Position numbers and translations under genes: made by a program. The notes beneath the pieces were generated by a model. That model was not told where the DNA came from and searched no databases. It saw only the letters and a list, made by a program, of their open reading frames with translations. From Sutcliffiella halmapala (GTDB taxonomy: Bacteria > Bacillota > Bacilli > Bacillales > Bacillaceae_I), in NCBI RefSeq assembly GCF_002019665.1, contig NZ_KV917375.1, forward strand, positions 2,299,175 through 2,363,174: a stretch of 64,000 nt of DNA, in the 5' to 3' direction. This document shows positions 62,328 through 64,000 of the stretch, piece by piece (the stretch's first letter is position 1; the number at the start of each line of letters is the position of its first letter).

Positions 62328-62439
62328 CTTGCTCAGTAGCGAAAAATAAAACGAAACAAATTTTTCTTTTACTTTTACCTCACATAAGTAGTTTTAGGAA
62401 TGGGGAAGATAAAGTAAAACAAAAATCAGGTGGACTCTA

Positions 62440-63363
62440 ATGAAAATACTTTGTATAGATGGTGGTGGCATTCGTGGCGTGTTTGCAGTAGCCATTTTAC
62501 AAGCTATCGAAAATGAATATAAAAAACCAATCGGTGATCTATTTGATATGGTAGCAGGTACAAGTACAGGATCAATTATCGCCTCCTCTGTCAGTATAAA
62601 AGTAGAAATGACATCAGTATTAAAGAATTATAAAGAGTTTGGTGGGAAGATTTTCGACAGACAAGCAAAAGTTGGTCTTTTTAAAAGTATTTACAGTGAT
62701 AAATATTTACGTCGTTTTTTTCATCAGGCATTTGGAGAACGCTCCCTTGCTGATGTCACAAAGCCTTTGTTGATTCCTGCTGTGGACGTAACACATGGGC
62801 GTCCATTTGTTCATCGATCTAATTATGGTAATAAAGATACTAAGGATTTAACAATCAAGCTTTGGGATGCGGTGTTATCCTCCTGTTCAGCACCTGTCTA
62901 TTTTCCCCCAAACAATATTAATAACCACTATTTATCGATAGATGGTGGATTGTGGGCAAATAACCCTTCATTAGTATGTCTAACCGAAGCATTAGAATAT
63001 TTCAAAGTTGATTTAAAGGAAATGAAGATACTGTCAATCGGAACAGGATTACAAAAGATTGATTTCACAATCCAAAAAAATAAATATTGGGGAGTGAAAC
63101 AGTGGCTTCCATTTCAGTTGCCATTTATGAAAGTAACGCCAAAACTACTTGATTTAGCCTTGCAATTGTCTTCTGAGTCGGTAAGCTATCAATGTCAACA
63201 TTTGCTTGGAGATAATTATCTGCGCTTAAACAAAGAACTTGGAGAAGAGGTTCCCTTTGACGACATTACATGTATGGAAGACCTAATTCAATTAGGAAGA
63301 GTAGTTTTTGATGAGCGAAAAGAAGAGATAAGTTCATTTTTGAATATAGAACCAAACAGATAA
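62440..63363 (+). CDS. Patatin-like phospholipase (CapV-like)
   Basis: A 307-aa patatin. Oxyanion hole 'MKILCIDGGGIRGVFAV', nucleophile S42 in 'AGTSTGS', and D168 in 'LSIDGGLWANNP' form the Ser-Asp dyad. 'SSCSAPVYFPPNNIN' is typical of the CapV/patatin group that includes CBASS effectors and metabolic lipases. No cyclic-nucleotide synthase is in view, so it may be a housekeeping lipase. RBS AGGTGG. Followed by a mobile repeat. Confidence 0.88.
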   Translation: MKILCIDGGGIRGVFAVAILQAIENEYKKPIGDLFDMVAGTSTGSIIASSVSIKVEMTSVLKNYKEFGGKIFDRQAKVGLFKSIYSDKYLRRFFHQAFGERSLADVTKPLLIPAVDVTHGRPFVHRSNYGNKDTKDLTIKLWDAVLSSCSAPVYFPPNNINNHYLSIDGGLWANNPSLVCLTEALEYFKVDLKEMKILSIGTGLQKIDFTIQKNKYWGVKQWLPFQLPFMKVTPKLLDLALQLSSESVSYQCQHLLGDNYLRLNKELGEEVPFDDITCMEDLIQLGRVVFDERKEEISSFLNIEPNR

Positions 63364-63402
63364 TTGTTTTTTTCACAAAAGGAAAGGGTACTATAAAAAT
63401 AA

Positions 63403-63587
63403 TTGGCTCTGTTAAAGGACAGTGTTGATTTTTAGGTCCCTAGCTGTTGATTGGAGCACAAGGCGAAGACTCCTGCGGGAGGTAGCGTTTTGTGGAGACC
63501 CCACAGGCAAAGCCGAGGAGGCTCTCCTAAGCCCCGCGGAAAGCGAAGCCTAGTGCGGAAATCAACAGCGGTGTTTAATAGAGCCAA
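63403..63587 (+). mobile_element. MITE-like repeat, copy D, with terminal inverted repeats
   Basis: A 185-bp element bounded by TTGGCTCTGTTAAA and TTTAATAGAGCCAA (13 of 14 complementary). ATAA on both sides could be a target duplication. Core is shared with the 15.5- and 39.5-kb copies. No reading frame; internal inverted repeats give a strong fold. It occupies most of the 283-base gap before speD. Confidence 0.8.
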
Positions 63588-63646
63588 ATAATTAAAAGAT
63601 TTCTGTAGAAATGGAGTACAAAAATCTGTACAAGGGGGATCTTAAG

Positions 63647-64000
63647 ATGGAAGTTACACCAGAGCAACGGATTACACTTCATGAATTCAATAACCTAACG
63701 AAATCATTAAGCTTTAATATGTACGATGTGTGTTATACAAAAACAAAAGAAGAACGCGAGGCATATATCGATTATATTGATGAGCAATATAATGCAGAAC
63801 GATTGACAAAAATTTTAACGAATGTTGCTGAATTAATAGGAGCGCATGTGTTAAATGTCGCTAAACAAGATTATGTACCACAGGGAGCAAGTGTAACCGT
63901 TCTAGTATCAGAAGGGCCAGTAGTAGAGGTACCAACTGGAACTTATGAAGAATCACCTGGGCCACTACCAGATTCCGTTGTGTGCCAGCTAGATAAAAGT
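63647..64000 (+). CDS. speD: S-adenosylmethionine decarboxylase SpeD (3' end outside window)
   Basis: The first 118 codons of a SpeD of the longer E. coli-like type: '[20 protein letters not shown]' followed by [21 protein letters not shown], and '[20 protein letters not shown]'. It supplies decarboxylated SAM for spermidine; the pyruvoyl-forming Ser lies beyond the window. AAGGGGG is 10 bases before the ATG. The mobile repeat lies immediately upstream. Confidence 0.9.
   Translation, partial: MEVTPEQRITLHEFNNLTKSLSFNMYDVCYTKTKEEREAYIDYIDEQYNAERLTKILTNVAELIGAHVLNVAKQDYVPQGASVTVLVSEGPVVEVPTGTYEESPGPLPDSVVCQLDKS

Overview
The window is a stretch of a low-GC, spore-forming Bacillales chromosome (Bacillaceae or close relative; genus not determinable from this alone). 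Evidence: AT-rich DNA, strong AGGAGG-type ribosome binding sites with frequent TTG/GTG starts, a YjcZ-type sporulation peptide, a Spo0E-like phosphatase, and homologues of Bacillus CitA/CitR, sporulenol synthase SqhC, PbpC, AmpS, D-alanine aminotransferase and ExoA. No rRNA, tRNA or CRISPR was seen.

Layout. 0-11 kb: methionine ABC importer (end of metQ, then metN-metI), DJ-1/PfpI protein, Gfo/Idh/MocA dehydrogenase, repeat-bearing CAP lipoprotein, YihY/BrkB membrane protein, several small unknowns, a DoxX-like protein and a UPF1-type SF1 helicase. 11-18.7 kb: squalene/curcumene cyclase, FrnE-like DsbA protein, divergent citA/citR with a mobile repeat inserted between them, then a NUDIX / P-loop kinase / NIPSNAP-NUDIX trio. 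18.7-20.7 kb: a tandem array of a 52-bp hairpin-forming unit interrupted by a complete IS256-family element with an 8-bp target duplication. 20.9-24.4 kb: a complete fixABCX operon (electron-bifurcating flavoprotein). 24.5-46.7 kb: mostly housekeeping and metabolic singletons (DUF899-VOC fusion, exoA, dat, AraC regulator divergent from a GH144-like protein, ampS, yjcZ, M20 peptidase, LLM oxidoreductase, FMN reductase, PBP3-like pbpC, GNAT, YceI, membrane-anchored HtrA-like protease), then a Suv3-like helicase and an EVE-AAA+ (McrB-like) protein without McrC.

47.1-57.0 kb is the most distinctive part: a signalling cluster with two LytTR response regulators (one with Glu instead of the phosphoacceptor Asp), a small Spo0E-like gene on the opposite strand, a 1139-aa MHYT-PAS-histidine kinase-receiver hybrid, an EAL protein joined in the same reading frame through a single TAG to a FapA/DUF342 protein, a 62-aa small protein, and a CHASE3-GGDEF cyclase. 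Together they could make, break and act on c-di-GMP, with LytTR output and possibly a link to Spo0A phosphorelay control. 57.3-64 kb: a two-component system with an FtsX-type ABC exporter, two overlapping small membrane proteins, a CapV-like patatin phospholipase, a MITE-like repeat and the start of speD.

At least four copies of a GC-rich, foldable ~170-bp interspersed repeat (15.5, 32.6, 39.5, 63.4 kb) and one element bounded by AAGAGGCTGGGACA inverted repeats lie between genes.
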